Shown here in pieces: positions 1 through 10,901 of a stretch of DNA of 64,000 nt. The notes under the pieces were generated by a model. It was not told the origin of the DNA. It did not search any database and saw only the letters and a list, made by a program, of their open reading frames with translations. The first letter of the stretch is position 1. Every line of letters starts with the position of its first letter. The position numbers and the translations under genes were made by a program. The stretch comes from Actinernus sp. WN-2022 (lineage: Eukaryota > Cnidaria > Anthozoa > Actiniaria > Actinernidae), in contig JAOWCC010001501.1 of the NCBI GenBank assembly GCA_030867875.1, positions 25,293,036 through 25,357,035 on the forward strand. The letters run 5' to 3'.

Positions 1-1075
1 GAACAAGGGGAACAAGGGGAACAAGGAATATATCAATGAGAAATATAAGTATAACTATCGATTAAAAAGTGAACGACTAGACCAATGTTATCCGGTCAGG
101 AACTAGGGGAACAAGAGGAACAGAAACACAAATTCATATTCAAACTATATTAGCAGTCAGGAACAAGGGGAACAAGGAATATATAAAAATGAACGACTAG
201 ACCAATGTTATCCGGTCAGGAACTAGGGGAACAAGAGGAACAGAAACACAAATCCATATTCAAACTATATTAGCAGTCAGGAACAAGGGGAACAAGGGAA
301 ACAAGGAATATATGAAAATGAACGACTAGACCAATGGTATCTGGTCAGGAACTAGGGGAACAAGAGGAACAGAAACACAAATCCATATTCAAACTATATT
401 AGCAGTCAGGAACAAGGGGAACAAGGAATATATAAAAATGAACGACTAGACCAATGGTATCTGGTCAGGAACTAGGGGAACAAGAGGAACAGAAACACAA
501 ATCCATATTCAAACTATATTAGCAGTCAGGAACAAGGGGAACAAGCTAAGGAAGAAAACCAATGACAAAATAAATATAAGTATCGATTAAAAAATGAACG
601 ACTAGACCAATGTTATCCGGTCAGGAACTAGGGGAAGAAGAGGAACAGAAACACAAATTCATATTCAAACTACATGTATATTAGCAGTCAGGAACAAGGG
701 GAACAAGGAATATATGAAAATGAACGACTAGACCAATGGTATCTGGTCAGGAACTAGGGGAACAAGAGGAACAGAAACACAAATCCATATTCAAACTATA
801 TTAGCAGTCAGGAACAAGGGGAACAAGCTAAGGAAGAAAACCAATGACAAAATAAATATAAGTATCGATTAAAAAATGAACGACTAGACCAATGTTATCC
901 GGTCAGGAACTAGGGGAAGAAGAGGAACAGAAACACAAATTCATATTCAAACTACATGTATATTAGCAGTCAGGAACAAGGGGAACAAGGGGAACAAGGA
1001 ATATATAAAAATGAACGACTAGACCAATGTTATCCGGTCAGGAACTAGGGGAACAAGAGGAACAGAAACACAATA
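1..1075. repeat. Tandem array, unit about 120 bp
   Basis: About eight copies of a roughly 120-bp unit. Each contains AACGACTAGACCAATG, then GGTCAGGAACTAGGGGAAC, then a run of AACAAGGGG decamers. Some units are longer (about 155-160 bp) because of an extra segment carrying AAGGAAGAAAACCAATGAC near 543 and 829. The array is cut by the window start. It lies in intron 1 of the cullin-5-like gene if exon 1 at 3760-3893 is correct. Confidence 0.95.
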
Positions 1076-1950
1076 TGATAGGGGTGTATCACCACCATCT
1101 TTTATATGATCGGCGTGTATCACCACCATCTTTTCTGATAGGGGTGTATCACCAACGTCTTTTATAATTGGGGTGTATCACCACCGTCTTTTACGATAGG
1201 GGTGTATCACCACCGTCTTTTATGATCGGGGCGTATCACCACTGTCTTTTATAATTGGGGTGTATCACCACCGTCTTTTATGATCGGGGGGTGTCACCAC
1301 CGTCTTTTATGATCGGGGTGTATCACCACAGTCTTTTATATGATCAGGGGGTGTCACCACCGTCTTTTATATGATTGGGGTGTATCACCACCGTCTTTTA
1401 CGATAGGGGTGTATCACCACCATCTTTTCTGATCGGGGCGTATCACCACTGTCTTTTATAATTGGGGTGTATCACCACCGTCTTTTATGATCGGGGGGTG
1501 TCACCACCGTCTTTTATGATCGGGGTGTATCACCACAGTCTTTTATATGATCAGGGGGTGTCACCACCGTCTTTTATATGATCGGGGTGTATCACCACCG
1601 TCTTTTATGATCGGGGTGTATCACCACCGTCTTTTATATGATCGGGGTGTATCACCACAGTCTTTTATATGATCGGGGTGTATCACCACCGTCTTTTATG
1701 ATCGGGTGTATCACCACAGTCTTTTATATGATCGGGGTGTATCACCACAGTCTTTTATATGATCGGGGTGTATCACCACAGTCTTTTATATGATCGGGGT
1801 GTATCACCACCGTCTTTTATGATTGGGTGTATCACCACAGTCTTTTATATGATCGGGGGGTATCACCACCGTCTTTTATATGATCGGGGTGTATCACCAC
1901 CGTCTTTTATGATCGGGGTGTATCACCACCGCCTATTATGATCGGGGTGG
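1076..1950. repeat. Minisatellite, unit 28-31 bp
   Basis: Roughly 29 copies of a unit built on GATCGGGGTGTATCACCACC followed by GTCTTTTAT(AT). It abuts the 120-bp array on the left with no spacer. Units vary at a few positions (CGTC/AGTC/CATC, ATTG/ATCG) and in length. Open reading through it is a property of the repeat, not of a gene. Confidence 0.95.
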
Positions 1951-1980
1951 TATGTACATGTATACCTGTGGCTATTAGAC

Positions 1981-3315
1981 ATTATAATGGTTTTCTTCCT
2001 TGTTCCCCTTGTTCCTGGCTTCGTGTGTGTATACCTATAATGGTTTTCTTCCTTGTTCCCCTTGTTCCTGGCTTCATGTGTGTATACCTATAATGGTTTT
2101 CTAACTTGTTCCCCTTGTTCCCCTTGTTCCTGGCTTCGTGTGTGTATACCTATAATGGTTTTCTTCCTTGTTCCCCTTGTTCCCCTTGTTCCCGTTGTTC
2201 CCGGCTTCGTGTGTGTATACCTAGTGGACATTATGATGGTTTTCTTCCTTGTTCCCCTTGTTCCCGGCTTCGTGTGTGTATGCCTAGTGGACATTATAAT
2301 GGTTTTCTTCCTTGTTCCCCTTGTTCCCCTTGTTCCTGGCTTCATGTGTGTATACCTAGTAGACATTATAATGGTTTTCTTCCTTGTTCCCCTTGTTCCC
2401 TTAATTGTTCCCCTTGTTCCCCTTGTTCCTGGCTTCGTGTGTGTATACCTAGTGGACATTATAATGGTTTTCTTCCTTGTTCCCCTTGTTCCTGGCTTCG
2501 TGTGTGTATACCTATAATGGTTTTCTTCCTTGTTCCCCTTGTTCCCCTTGTTCCTGGATTCGTGTGTGTATACCTATAATGGTTTTCTAACTTGTTCCCC
2601 TTGTTCCCCTTGTTCCTGGCTTCGTGTGTGTATACCTATAATGGTTTTCTTCCTTGTTCCCCTTGTTCCCCTTGTTCCCCTTGTTCCTCAGTGGCTTCGT
2701 GTGTGTATACCTATAATGGTTTTCTTCCTTGTTCCCTTTGTTCCCCTTGTTCCTGGCTTCGTGTGTGTATACCTATAATGGTTTTCTTCCTTGTTCCCCT
2801 TGTTCCCCTTGTTCCCCTTGTTCCCCTTGTTCCCCTTGTTCCTGGCTTCGTGTGTGTATACCTATAATGGTTTTCTTCCTTGTTCCCCTTGTTCCCGGCT
2901 TCGTGTGTGTATACCTATAATGGTTTTCTTCCTTGTTCCCCTTGTTCCCGGCTTCGTTTGTGTATACCTATAATGGTTTTCTTCCTTGTTCCCCTTGTTC
3001 CCGGCTTCATGTGTGTATACCTATAATGGTTTTCTTCCTTGTTCCCCTTGTTCCCCTTGTTCCCGGCTTCGTGTGTGTATACCTACATGTATAATGGTTT
3101 TCTTCCTTGTTCCCCTTGTTCCCCTTGTTCCTGGCTTCGTGTGTGTATACCTATAATGGTTTTCTTCCTTGTTCCCCTTGTTCCCCTTGTTCCCGGCTTC
3201 GTGTGTGTATACCTATAATGGTTTTCTTCCTTCTTCCCCTTGTTCCCCTTGTTCCCGGCTTCGTGTGTGTATACCAATGGCCATTATAATGGTTTTCTTC
3301 CTTGTTCCCCCAATG
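1981..3315. repeat. Compound minisatellite, 53-bp unit with nested 9-bp repeat
   Basis: Unit: CCTATAATGGTTTTCTTCC, then (TTGTTCCCC) repeated 2-6 times, then TGGCTTCGTGTGTGTATA. Basic length is 53 bp, expanded by the nested 9-mer; some units have an insert such as AGTGGACATTA. The nested 9-mer is the reverse complement of the AACAAGGGG unit of the array at 1-1075. Reading frames here (proline/leucine/cysteine-rich peptides on both strands) are repeat artefacts. Confidence 0.95.
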
Positions 3316-3759
3316 TCAGTTCCTTATATTGCTTTTCTGCCTTGTTTCCCTTGTTGATATATAGATAGTTCCTCTATATAGTCCTTGCACAGTTAGAGTC
3401 AGCTGGCATGTATTTTAGCAAATACAAAATAATTTAAGCTGGTTTAGAAAATCCATAAATATTAAACATGTTTAAGATTGGGTGGGTCAAAATTTATGTA
3501 TATCTACCTTTGCCCTCTAATTGGTGATTTTAATAAAAGTGATTATTTGAGACATGAACATCATTGTTCCCCTTAATCCAAGGGAACAAGAAAAAAATAT
3601 GATATTATTATCCTATCCTAGGCATGGTATAATCTTATCAACTGTGCTAGGAGTTCATAAACCAATCGATAAATTAGCTAAGCTATAAATATGCTCCAAA
3701 AGGCAGAACCATCAGTCATCACGATACAAATGAACGCTTGAAAAGGGAGTTCAACTCAC
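3316..3759. other. Unique sequence left of cullin-5 exon 1
   Basis: Intronic if the exon-1 call is right. An isolated relic of the flanking array (TTGTTCCCCTTAATCC, then AAGGGAACAAG) sits at 3564-3591. Nothing else recognised. Confidence 0.5.
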
Positions 3760-3893
3760 CAGAAGAGATTTTGCCATTCGTGAGTGGAAACGGGCTCTTG
3801 CTTGAGCAGTTTGTTCACTGTTAACTTCAATTCGTGCCATTTATCTTCGAACTGTACACCAGACTTGTTGGAACTCAGTAAAAGAGAAGACAT
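3760..3893 (-). CDS. Cullin-5-like, first coding exon
   Basis: Cullin-5 is the scaffold of cullin-RING E3 ligases that use Elongin B/C-SOCS-box adaptors and RBX2. The minus strand reads ATG at 3893, 44 codons plus 2 nt, then a consensus donor (CTG|GTGAGT, intron from 3759). The peptide contains GVQFEDKWHELK and LLKQEPVSTHEWQNLF. From memory this matches the animal CUL5 N-terminus in content and spacing: 12 residues precede the QFEDKW block there, as here. I chose 3893 rather than the in-frame ATG at 3941 because of that spacing and the A at -3 (AACATGT). All later exons, including the cullin repeats and neddylation domain, lie left of the window, so intron 1 exceeds 3.7 kb and contains the three tandem arrays. 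Another cullin is unlikely because the FEDKW context is CUL5-type. Confidence 0.82.
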
Positions 3894-4769
3894 GTTGTTC
3901 TGGCCAATTCTACTCGCGCTTGCGTAAATGATTATTACCACTGACCGTAATTTGAAGAAACATCAGGCTCCAGTTTGTGCATTTGCCACAAGATGCTCGA
4001 TGCTTTGTCGGTAACTTTTTCTTAGCAACTAAAATTTAACTTTATTATCCTGAGCAACTTTTGAAGCAATTTTAGGACATTTTAGTCACGATAAAATTTT
4101 ATTTTTTGCATGATAAAAAAACACGAAATATATTGTCAGTTCCCCCAACTCGGGTCAACAACTCAGTTTAATCAGGACCCCATTACCTGATTTAATATTA
4201 TACTGTAGAATGCCATATTTATACCCCGGGAATAAACTTTAGTCCATCAGGGGTATTACGGTAATTCAATTATTTTTCAATTCTAAGTTTCTAACTGAAA
4301 CAGCCATAGAGGCTTATTAAAGCCAGCACCCGGCAATTTTTTTTATTTACGAGGTGAACATGCGGTCTAACTGACAGCGGTGGAAATAAAAAGAGATAAA
4401 ACAGAAAAACAGCCAGCACTCAATTTATATTTACAACATATGTTATGGATGCGGTCACGTGACCTTGTCAATCAAAATAATGATGTGCCAGAAATGGAAA
4501 GATCAAGGCAATTCTGCTGGAAGGCAAGCCATGCCCCCAGCAGTCAAACTCTGTTAAATTTGGAGATTTCAACAAAATGCCTTTGCTTCAGTTTTAAAGA
4601 TATTAACCAATATAGCCTTGGTTACTAATACACCAATCCAAGGTATTTATTTCCACCATCTTGTAGGGGGTACAAACAAGGCGCGAAATACAGTGTTTGT
4701 ATGGGAATCCGGTGCCATATATTTCCCGTAAAATCGAATTTCTGAAATATTCACTGTCTGCATACTTAA
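3894..4769. other. Upstream region of the cullin-5-like gene
   Basis: 5' flank of the minus-strand gene. I see no TATA box or CpG-dense block that I would call a core promoter. The only open frames are short ones with no coding signature. Confidence 0.4.
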
Positions 4770-5149
4770 GGCCATCCCTATTTTTTTTCCCGTTTCTCAT
4801 CGGTGGGGTTTTCAAAAATTGGGTCGGTCGGTCGGGTGAGAGAAAAAAAATTGTAATAAAAAAATCGCGAATAGACTGGAACTAATAAGGCGCGGTTGCA
4901 CAGGCGAGGTTACAAACCAACATGGACGACGAAACCATCGATGTCGTCGTCCGTATACGCTACAAACATGGAATTACAAATGCACCGCCGAAACTATTGC
5001 GTAACCTACCCTCGAGCATGAGCTTCCAGGAGCTGCTCTAGTGTTTCTTCACCCCCACCCCTCCCCCCAATTTTTTTTTTATTTCTACAAAAAGCCACAA
5101 AAATGGGTCGGTCGGACGATGAGAAACGGAAAATAAAAAAGGGATGGCC
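4770..5149. mobile_element. MITE, 33-bp TIRs, TAA target duplication
   Basis: Left end starts GGCCATCCCTATTTTTTTTC and runs into CCCGTTTCTCATCG. The right end is its near-perfect reverse complement (CGATGAGAAACGG, then AAAAGGGATGGCC). TAA flanks both ends (4767-4769, 5150-5152). GGGTCGGTCGG sits just inside each arm. A 3-bp TAA duplication with G-rich ends fits the PIF/Harbinger superfamily; that is inference, since no transposase is present. Confidence 0.8.
4922..5041 (+). other. 39-codon ORF inside the MITE
   Basis: ATG to TAG, peptide beginning MDDETIDVVVRIRYKHG and ending MSFQELL. Its balanced composition contrasts with the T/A-rich arms around it. It could be a captured host exon fragment or chance. 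No family recognised. Confidence 0.25.
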
Positions 5150-5626
5150 TAAGATACCAAGTAAAAGATTAACTGAACAAAATTTGAGGGATGTATACGT
5201 AGCTGTGCTGGGAAGCGTGCAATCATGTTTTCACTTTTCCATACATTTGTCTAAATTTTCCCGCGTTATTACAGACATCTAGCAGTAATTCTTGAATGCC
5301 AGATAAATTATGCATAAATACAGTGAAAGAAAGAAGATTTTATTGTAGTTTAAGACATAGAATCAATAAATAAAGCTGGTTAAAATTGATAACCAATAAA
5401 TGAACACTGGTGGTGGTGAATATTTCTATATAAATTCTAACGATTCGCATTACCCGGCTCTCGGAAACTTACCCGAATTAGCTCCTAACGGTGCTGTGTG
5501 TGAGCTGGAAGATTAATGTACGATATGGGGAAATTCTCCATATTTGGTAGACTCTGAGACAAAAATCTTCATGAAGCGATAACAAGGTGTTGCCTGCCCT
5601 CCCCTCCCTAGTTGCCCCTAGCTAGC

Positions 5627-5802
5627 CAGGCGCGGATCCAGACCGGTTCGAAACCGGTCAAAATTTTCAGATTTTTTTAGTAACCTTAACATTCGATTAA
5701 AACTCTCTTTGAGAGAGGGGGAGGGTTCAGTAAAATTTCCAATTTTGGAGTTTGAGTTGGGAAGTCGGAAACCGGTTAGATTTTTTTCTGGATCCGCGCC
5801 TG
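5627..5802. mobile_element. Short TIR element, CAGGCGCGGATCCAG family, copy 1
   Basis: Ends are CAGGCGCGGATCCAG and its reverse complement CTGGATCCGCGCCTG. Flanks CTAGC (5622-5626) and CTGGC (5803-5807) look like a 5-bp target duplication with one mismatch. An internal inverted ACCGGTT pair extends the arms. A second copy lies at 10588-10788. Confidence 0.78.
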
Positions 5803-6195
5803 CTGGCCACTCTTCCTTTATCACGACAGGAATAAAAGGCCGGGTATTTCTTTCAGGAACCAGTTACCTGCAGACGAGGCAAAGCTCTGCAAATTTGAAT
5901 ATGTAGTAATGTATTTAACAGGTAGTCCCTAGAGTTGAATAAGTCGGCATTATCAGTGCAAAATCGTATCACAGATTCACATAGCTCCACGTAAAGGCTG
6001 TCAAGAACTGAGAACCCGATATATTCGACTTACGCTTGTTCAGTCCGGGGTTCAGTCTTCAAGTCAGTTAAGTAACATCCAACATGTCGAACGTTTCTTG
6101 TGTTCTCGAGTTTGATGAACAATTTGTTTGATTAGCTAGTTTGGCAGTGTACAACATTGTGGGTTCACGCATGAGCACAAGGCTGGGTCTAGCCT

Positions 6196-6295
6196 NNNNN
6201 NNNNNNNNNNNNNNNNNNNNNNNNNNNNNNNNNNNNNNNNNNNNNNNNNNNNNNNNNNNNNNNNNNNNNNNNNNNNNNNNNNNNNNNNNNNNNNN
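6196..6295. other. Assembly gap, 100 N
   Basis: Exactly 100 N, the usual placeholder for a scaffold join of unknown size. Distances across it should not be trusted. Confidence 0.99.
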
Positions 6296-6699
6296 ATCAC
6301 TATTTATCCCATGTCAATATAACTTACTGAAATAAAAGGGATTTGCTCGTCCAGGGAGTTGAATGAAACAATCCTGGCGCGCGCGCTGCATAACGAGTTT
6401 TCAGCGGGAAAACAAACCGGAAGCTGTAACGGACGCTGCACATCATGGCGGGAAATCACCTGGCATGCACCTTATTCATTTCTCATTTTCGCGCGGAAAG
6501 AGGTCTGGTAACAATTGTGAGGCCTCAGAGCGGTCCCAGAAATGTCTTAGTTTGTGTCGTACCGCACTGTCGTGTTCTTTTATGTCATAAGGAAATTAAC
6601 GTTCTTTTCTGGCCGCCTACGATTTTAGATTTTTCCGCTCTTCCTGTGATAAGCACAGGACAATTGGCCTCGCTTTGATGCCTTTATGAATAGGTCAAT

Positions 6700-6960
6700 A
6701 CAACCCGTGGGATATCCCCCGGGGGGATACCGCCGTATATGCAATGGCTTTCCAACCTTCTGATTGGCTGTATCATCCATAGCATGTGATAAAAACCGTT
6801 GGACTTCACTGTTTTTAAGGTCGTATCCTATTGGACTTCACTGATAAATAAATCTATTGTTTTAGGGTTAGGGTTTGTATTGTTTTAGGGGTAGGCTATT
6901 TTTTTTTAACCAATAATATTTCAGGTTGCAAACGGTGAAGTCTGCCCCGATAAAAACCCT
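6700..6960. repeat. Dispersed repeat with TTAGGG-containing core, copy 1
   Basis: ATTGTTTTAGGGTTAGGG, then TTGTATTGTTT and a GGTAGGC tail; it recurs at 39110-39210 (ATTGTTTTAGGGTTAGGG again, then GTATTGTTT). The two flanks also share a GACTTCAC-like segment. The TTAGGG units belong to this repeat and are not a telomeric array. Confidence 0.55.
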
Positions 6961-7173
6961 TAGAACATACTCAACAAAACATATGGATTCTGATTGTTCA
7001 ATGACGAGTGCATCTAAAGGTTGCATGAAATCGGGGCTAAAGCTATTTTACTGAACAGAGTGGCTCACGTTTGCCCGAATTCTACAAAAATAGTGTATAT
7101 AACTAATTTCAGCGTTCTGAGTCGTTTGAACATGTCTATCACGTGACCAGCCACGTGATTACAAAATCTGGAA

Positions 7174-7472
7174 ATTTCATCTCAAAATGGGCCGGTCACA
7201 CTGCATTTTAGTAACGATTTCTTGTTTATCTGATTACACTTCTGGTTGTTTCTAAAGATCTGTTTGGAATGGTTGACCCTTATAGATTGTTAAGACGAAA
7301 ATAGAGAAAACAGGTCACGTGACCTGTTCTTGGAACCAGTTTTCCCCAATTTTCTCACCTACAATGACAAAATGTCAACCATTCCAAACAGAGCTTTAGA
7401 GACAACCAGAAGTGTGATCAGATAAGCCAGAAATCGTTACTTTAAAAATGCACTGTGAGCGACCCATTTTGA
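7174..7472. repeat. Large inverted repeat with CACGTG palindromes
   Basis: About 100-bp arms, from CTCAAAATGGGCCGGTCAC on the left to GTGAGCGACCCATTTTGAG on the right, with TTTGGAATGGTTGAC and GTCAACCATTCCAAA at the inner ends. The centre holds a perfect palindrome, ACAGGTCACGTGACCTGT (7310-7327). More CACGTG motifs flank the arms (about 7140-7157 and 7500). Probably a foldback transposon. Confidence 0.8.
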
Positions 7473-7658
7473 GTTCTTTGTTTTATCAGCCTTAAGGTCA
7501 CGTGACCACCAAAACACCAGAATACAGAACTTAAAATGTTAAGACATATGATTGCTGCCTAATTACCGATTTCTATGGTGTTTCATTGAAAAATGACAAA
7601 GTTAGCGAATTTAGAGTGTTTTAACAGAATAGTGCTGAATTAAACCATGCTTGAGTAA

Positions 7659-7824
7659 AATCGCATGAACTGCTCGTGCTATACTTGATTTATAGGGACT
7701 GAGTGATATTTTGAAAGTTCTCAAATTGCACTCGCCTAAAGGCTCGTGCAATTATTTGAACTTTCAAAATAAATTATCACTCAGTGCCTATAAATCCCGT
7801 ATAGCACTCGCGTTCGTGCGATTT
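7659..7824. repeat. Hairpin-forming inverted repeat
   Basis: Arms run from AAATCGCATGAACTGCTCGTG to CGCGTTCGTGCGATTT, with inner arms AGTGATATTTTGAAAGTTC / GAACTTTCAAAATAAATTATCACT and a GCACTCGCC/GGCTCGTGC loop stem. Non-coding, transposon-like. Confidence 0.75.
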
Positions 7825-7971
7825 CCTCTACATATACTGGTCAGGCTCTCGTTCCCAGACCCCGGGCGTTTGGTCACCGCTGGCCGAAGAACGCGCGGGC
7901 TCTGGGAACCAGATTGACTACGCTCGCTATCAAAGCGGTACACTCAAGGGAAAGCAAAACTAAACTGTTCA

Positions 7972-8145
7972 TACAGTGGAACCTCTCTGTGAGACCACCT
8001 CTCGTAGGCGACCACCTCTCTTAAGCGACCACTTACCAAAAGCCCGTTTTGTCTCGCAGCCGCCAAATTACTGCATTTAGTACCTCTCGTAAGCGACCAC
8101 TTTTCCAGGTCCCGAGGGTGGTCGCTTATGGGAGGTTCAACTGTA
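7972..8145. mobile_element. MITE with GAACCTC ends and GCGACCACC repeats
   Basis: Left end TACAGTGGAACCTCTC and right end GGGAGGTTCAACTGTA are inverted copies. The interior repeats GCGACCAC several times. TA at both extremities allows a Tc1/mariner-type TA duplication, which is inference. Confidence 0.7.
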
Positions 8146-8289
8146 ATTGCGAGACCTCGAGATAAACCTTATTTGATTATCAGAAACAGGAAAGTATGGG
8201 TAGATTGAAATATCTGACTTAGCATGTGTTCACGAACTCCAGCTATATTTAGTGAGCCCTGAAATTCATAAGCGCGCACGCGCATGGGA

Positions 8290-8432
8290 CACTTTAGAAA
8301 CGAGTAGGGAGCTGGGGCGTGTTTGGTTTCGCAAAGGCGCTTGGGATCATTACTGGGGACAGTTAACAGTAACGATCCCAAGCACCTTTGCGAAACCGAA
8401 CTCGCCCCAGCTCCCTACTCGTTTCTAAAGTG
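8290..8432. repeat. Inverted repeat, about 60-bp arms
   Basis: CACTTTAGAAACGAGTAGGG and its complement CCCTACTCGTTTCTAAAGTG close a hairpin whose arms also carry AGCTGGGGCG and GGTTTCGCAAAGG. The loop is about 25 bp (CATTACTGGGGACAGTTAAC and neighbours). No coding content. Confidence 0.85.
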
Positions 8433-8697
8433 GGCGGAGAACTTCTAAAAACACCTGCTTTGGGTGAAAACCAGTCAGGCTTCGCAGTATTCGATTTCAT
8501 TAGAGCACACACCGTATTTACCTTTGTAACTCAGATTTTTCTGATGTAAATTGTGAGCAAGGAACAAACTGACTTAAGTTCTACATAGGGAGACACTATA
8601 TAGTCAAGATAGCGAGAATATATATTGTATTTTTTTAGGATTTAGACATATCAAACAATTGTTGTCGTTCAGAGTAATATTTGGGCCTGACCAGATG

Positions 8698-8898
8698 CTA
8701 ATGAGGCATACGCTCATCCTTTTCAAATTTCGCTATCGAATCTTCAAAAAACGATTCGACTTTTTTTAATCGCCTGTAGCCTACGTTGTATCCGCCTCTC
8801 TTTTGCCGGCTCGCTACACTTCCTGAACGTGTTCTAGTATTCGACGATCCGTCCTGCTTTCCAAATATGGAATATATTAACCATATATGGAATATCAC
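8698..8898 (-). other. Doubtful ORF, basic peptide
   Basis: A 66-codon frame ending in TAG. The second half (RQKRGGYNVGYRRLKKVESF) looks more protein-like than most short frames here. It lies about 370 bp beyond the stop codon of the gene ending at 9271 and could be an exon of an alternative transcript, but the candidate acceptor has a poor pyrimidine tract. Not recognised. Confidence 0.2.
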
Positions 8899-9270
8899 AG
8901 GGATCTCTCAAGAACGACACTTTTCTCAATAAATTGTTTGATATGATTTGTTGCGGCAACAAGTGGGAGAACTTTGTCGTAACAGTACCGATGTAAGTTT
9001 TTTTTCACTAAAAGAAGTACTAGCAGATTCTCCGTTAAATGCAAAAAAAAAAACTGTCAAATAAAACCCATGATAAACGGTAAGGAATCGATGCTCTAGC
9101 TCTTTTTTCCCAAAGCATTAATTCTTCCATCGCACTTATCTGAAAACCGAAGATTGTCCGTTTAACTACAGATTCGATGTGGTATACGAGAGAGACTGGG
9201 ATCTAGCTGACTGTACTTTTAGTTTCCCAACAGCGCATGTCTTAGTTTCAGTTGTAAAGTCAGCGGATAT

Positions 9271-10306
9271 TTACTGATAGATTCTGGCAAGCCCTAGATT
9301 AGATAGGAATTCCTCTTTTTTTCCTTCCTCGCCGGTAAATCTCTTTTCCTCACGCTTCATCTCCTGTTTTTCTAAGCCTTTGCATTTGCTGTCCACATCT
9401 CCGTTTATTAGCCCAGAGTTGTTTTTGTACCGAAGGGTGTAAGGTCTGAACCGTAGCGAAAACGGGGACTTGCGCTCGGGCCACCCAACTAAAGCTCTTC
9501 TACGAATAGAGGAAGTAATATGTTCATTAGCCTTGTTGAATTTCTCCTCAAAATTTATCTTATCAAATACACCATCTTCTCGTTCTTCTCTTTCTACTTT
9601 TACAACTGTTCTAGCTTCTAGCCGAGAAAAAGGCAATTTTTCACAAAGTCTATTTAAACGGGAAACTTCCGTGCTTCGACGCGGAACATCCGGGCTACTA
9701 CGTTTAACTTCCTGCTCAGCCCTTCTCTGTGTAAACGGTCCATTGACTTCCATGGTAGAGCAGCGGACTGGAAACAAGGGTGGAATCTCTCTCTGGTGAC
9801 TTGAATACCGAGAATAGGTTTCTTGAGTAATGCCCCGAGGGGGCTCATACGAGGGGCCCAGTCTAGCATTTCGTCCTGGGTCCATTCTTGCACCATATCC
9901 AGAGGGTACGTGAGAGGGATAGTGATGGGAGGGGACCACACCAAAACGGTCCACAGGGAACCTAGATTCCCTTTCCATAGGTTGAAAGCCAACGCCATCA
10001 AAGCGGCGTTTTAGAGGAACATGGAAAGCCGACGCCTCGGATGTACGTTCACCGAGCTTTCTTAAAGTAGTGTGTCCCTGGGGGGTGACCCTAGGGTCGT
10101 TTTCGTCATCCTGAGCTCTTCTGTGGTGTCGAAACTCATCCCTGTGTTTCAGGTCCTCTAGTCGTAATGCCTTGGGCCGTGGCGGGGACATTTTGTCGCG
10201 GTATGTGACGTCACTTCCGTCATTGAAGTGAGGCTGTTCGTCTATCTTAAGGTTCAGTTGAATGTTGAGCACTTTACGGAGAGCGCCTTCGTAGATATCC
10301 GCCAAA
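9271..10306 (-). CDS. Uncharacterised gene B, long 3' coding exon
   Basis: The reading frame is open for 345 codons and ends in TAA at 9271-9273. It has no ATG near its 5' edge; the only start-like codon is TTG. Instead CCCTTGTTCTATTAG precedes it, a good splice acceptor ending at 10307. The exon is entered with one base completing a split codon, which fits the donor of the exon at 26942-27186 (AG|T, Ser). The protein is basic and largely disordered. It has Arg/Lys/Glu-rich stretches, a Pro/Tyr/Gly-rich middle (HHYPSHVPSGYGARMDPG), a Lys/Glu-rich segment (KEEFLSNLGL) near the end, and a helix-like start (SLADIYEGALRKVLNIQLNL). No family recognised. Length, composition and splice sites support a real gene; function unknown. 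Confidence 0.72.
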
Positions 10307-10376
10307 CTAATAGAACAAGGGAAACTATGTATTAGAACTGAACTAATAGAACAAGGGAAACTATGTATTAGAACTG
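10305..10376. repeat. 36-bp tandem duplication spanning a splice acceptor
   Basis: Two perfect 36-bp copies (10305-10340, 10341-10376). On the minus strand each contains CCCTTGTTCTATTAG, so the acceptor of the gene-B exon is present twice, 36 nt (12 codons) apart. The extra 36 nt stay open in the gene-B frame. Confidence 0.9.
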
Positions 10377-10587
10377 AACTTCGTAAACTGACGAAATTTC
10401 CTAGATATTCATGAACTGAACGTTTTTACTATAATATAATATATTCACATATGGGGTATAGCGTTAGGCCTTTTGCAGGAAGCAGTCACATGCATATATA
10501 TAAGCGTAAATAACCAATGAATTGAGCTCGTGATCCCATGGGAAAGGCTTTACTGGAAACTGAATGCAAACAAAGCATTTACAAACA

Positions 10588-10788
10588 CAGGCGCGGATCC
10601 AGACCCGTTTACACCGATTTACGGAAATCGGTCAGATTTTCGTTGTTTGGGGAGGGGAGAGGGGGCTAGGAAATTGAGTTTTTGGAAACTCAATTTCCTA
10701 GCCCACTCTCCCCTCCCCCCTCGGTCGTCAAACCACCAACTCCGCGGTCATCGGAAATCGGTCAGCTTTTTGTCTGGATCCGCACCTG
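10588..10788. mobile_element. Short TIR element, CAGGCGCGGATCCAG family, copy 2
   Basis: Starts CAGGCGCGGATCCAG and ends CTGGATCCGCACCTG. It is flanked by a perfect 5-bp duplication AAACA (10583-10587, 10789-10793). Inner inverted arms carry GGGCTAGGAAATTGAG and CTCAATTTCCTAGCCC. CAG termini with a 5-bp duplication fit hAT elements with 5-bp targets, by inference. Confidence 0.85.
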
Positions 10789-10901
10789 AAACAGGTTTTG
10801 CTAATAACAATACGCTAAGTGCCTTTAAATAAATGAAGTCAGATTGTTTTAGTACAACCACATGATTGCATTCCTGCATGCAAAAGGAACACTTTTAATC
10901 G

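Noticed and set aside
1759..3357. Overlapping open frames on both strands encoding Pro/Leu/Cys-rich or Thr/Arg/Gly-rich repeats
   Set aside because: They follow the minisatellite units exactly, shift with unit length, and have no start context or splice borders.
6840..6900. TTAGGGTTAGGG as interstitial telomere
   Set aside because: Only two to three units, and they are part of a longer dispersed repeat present again at 39110.
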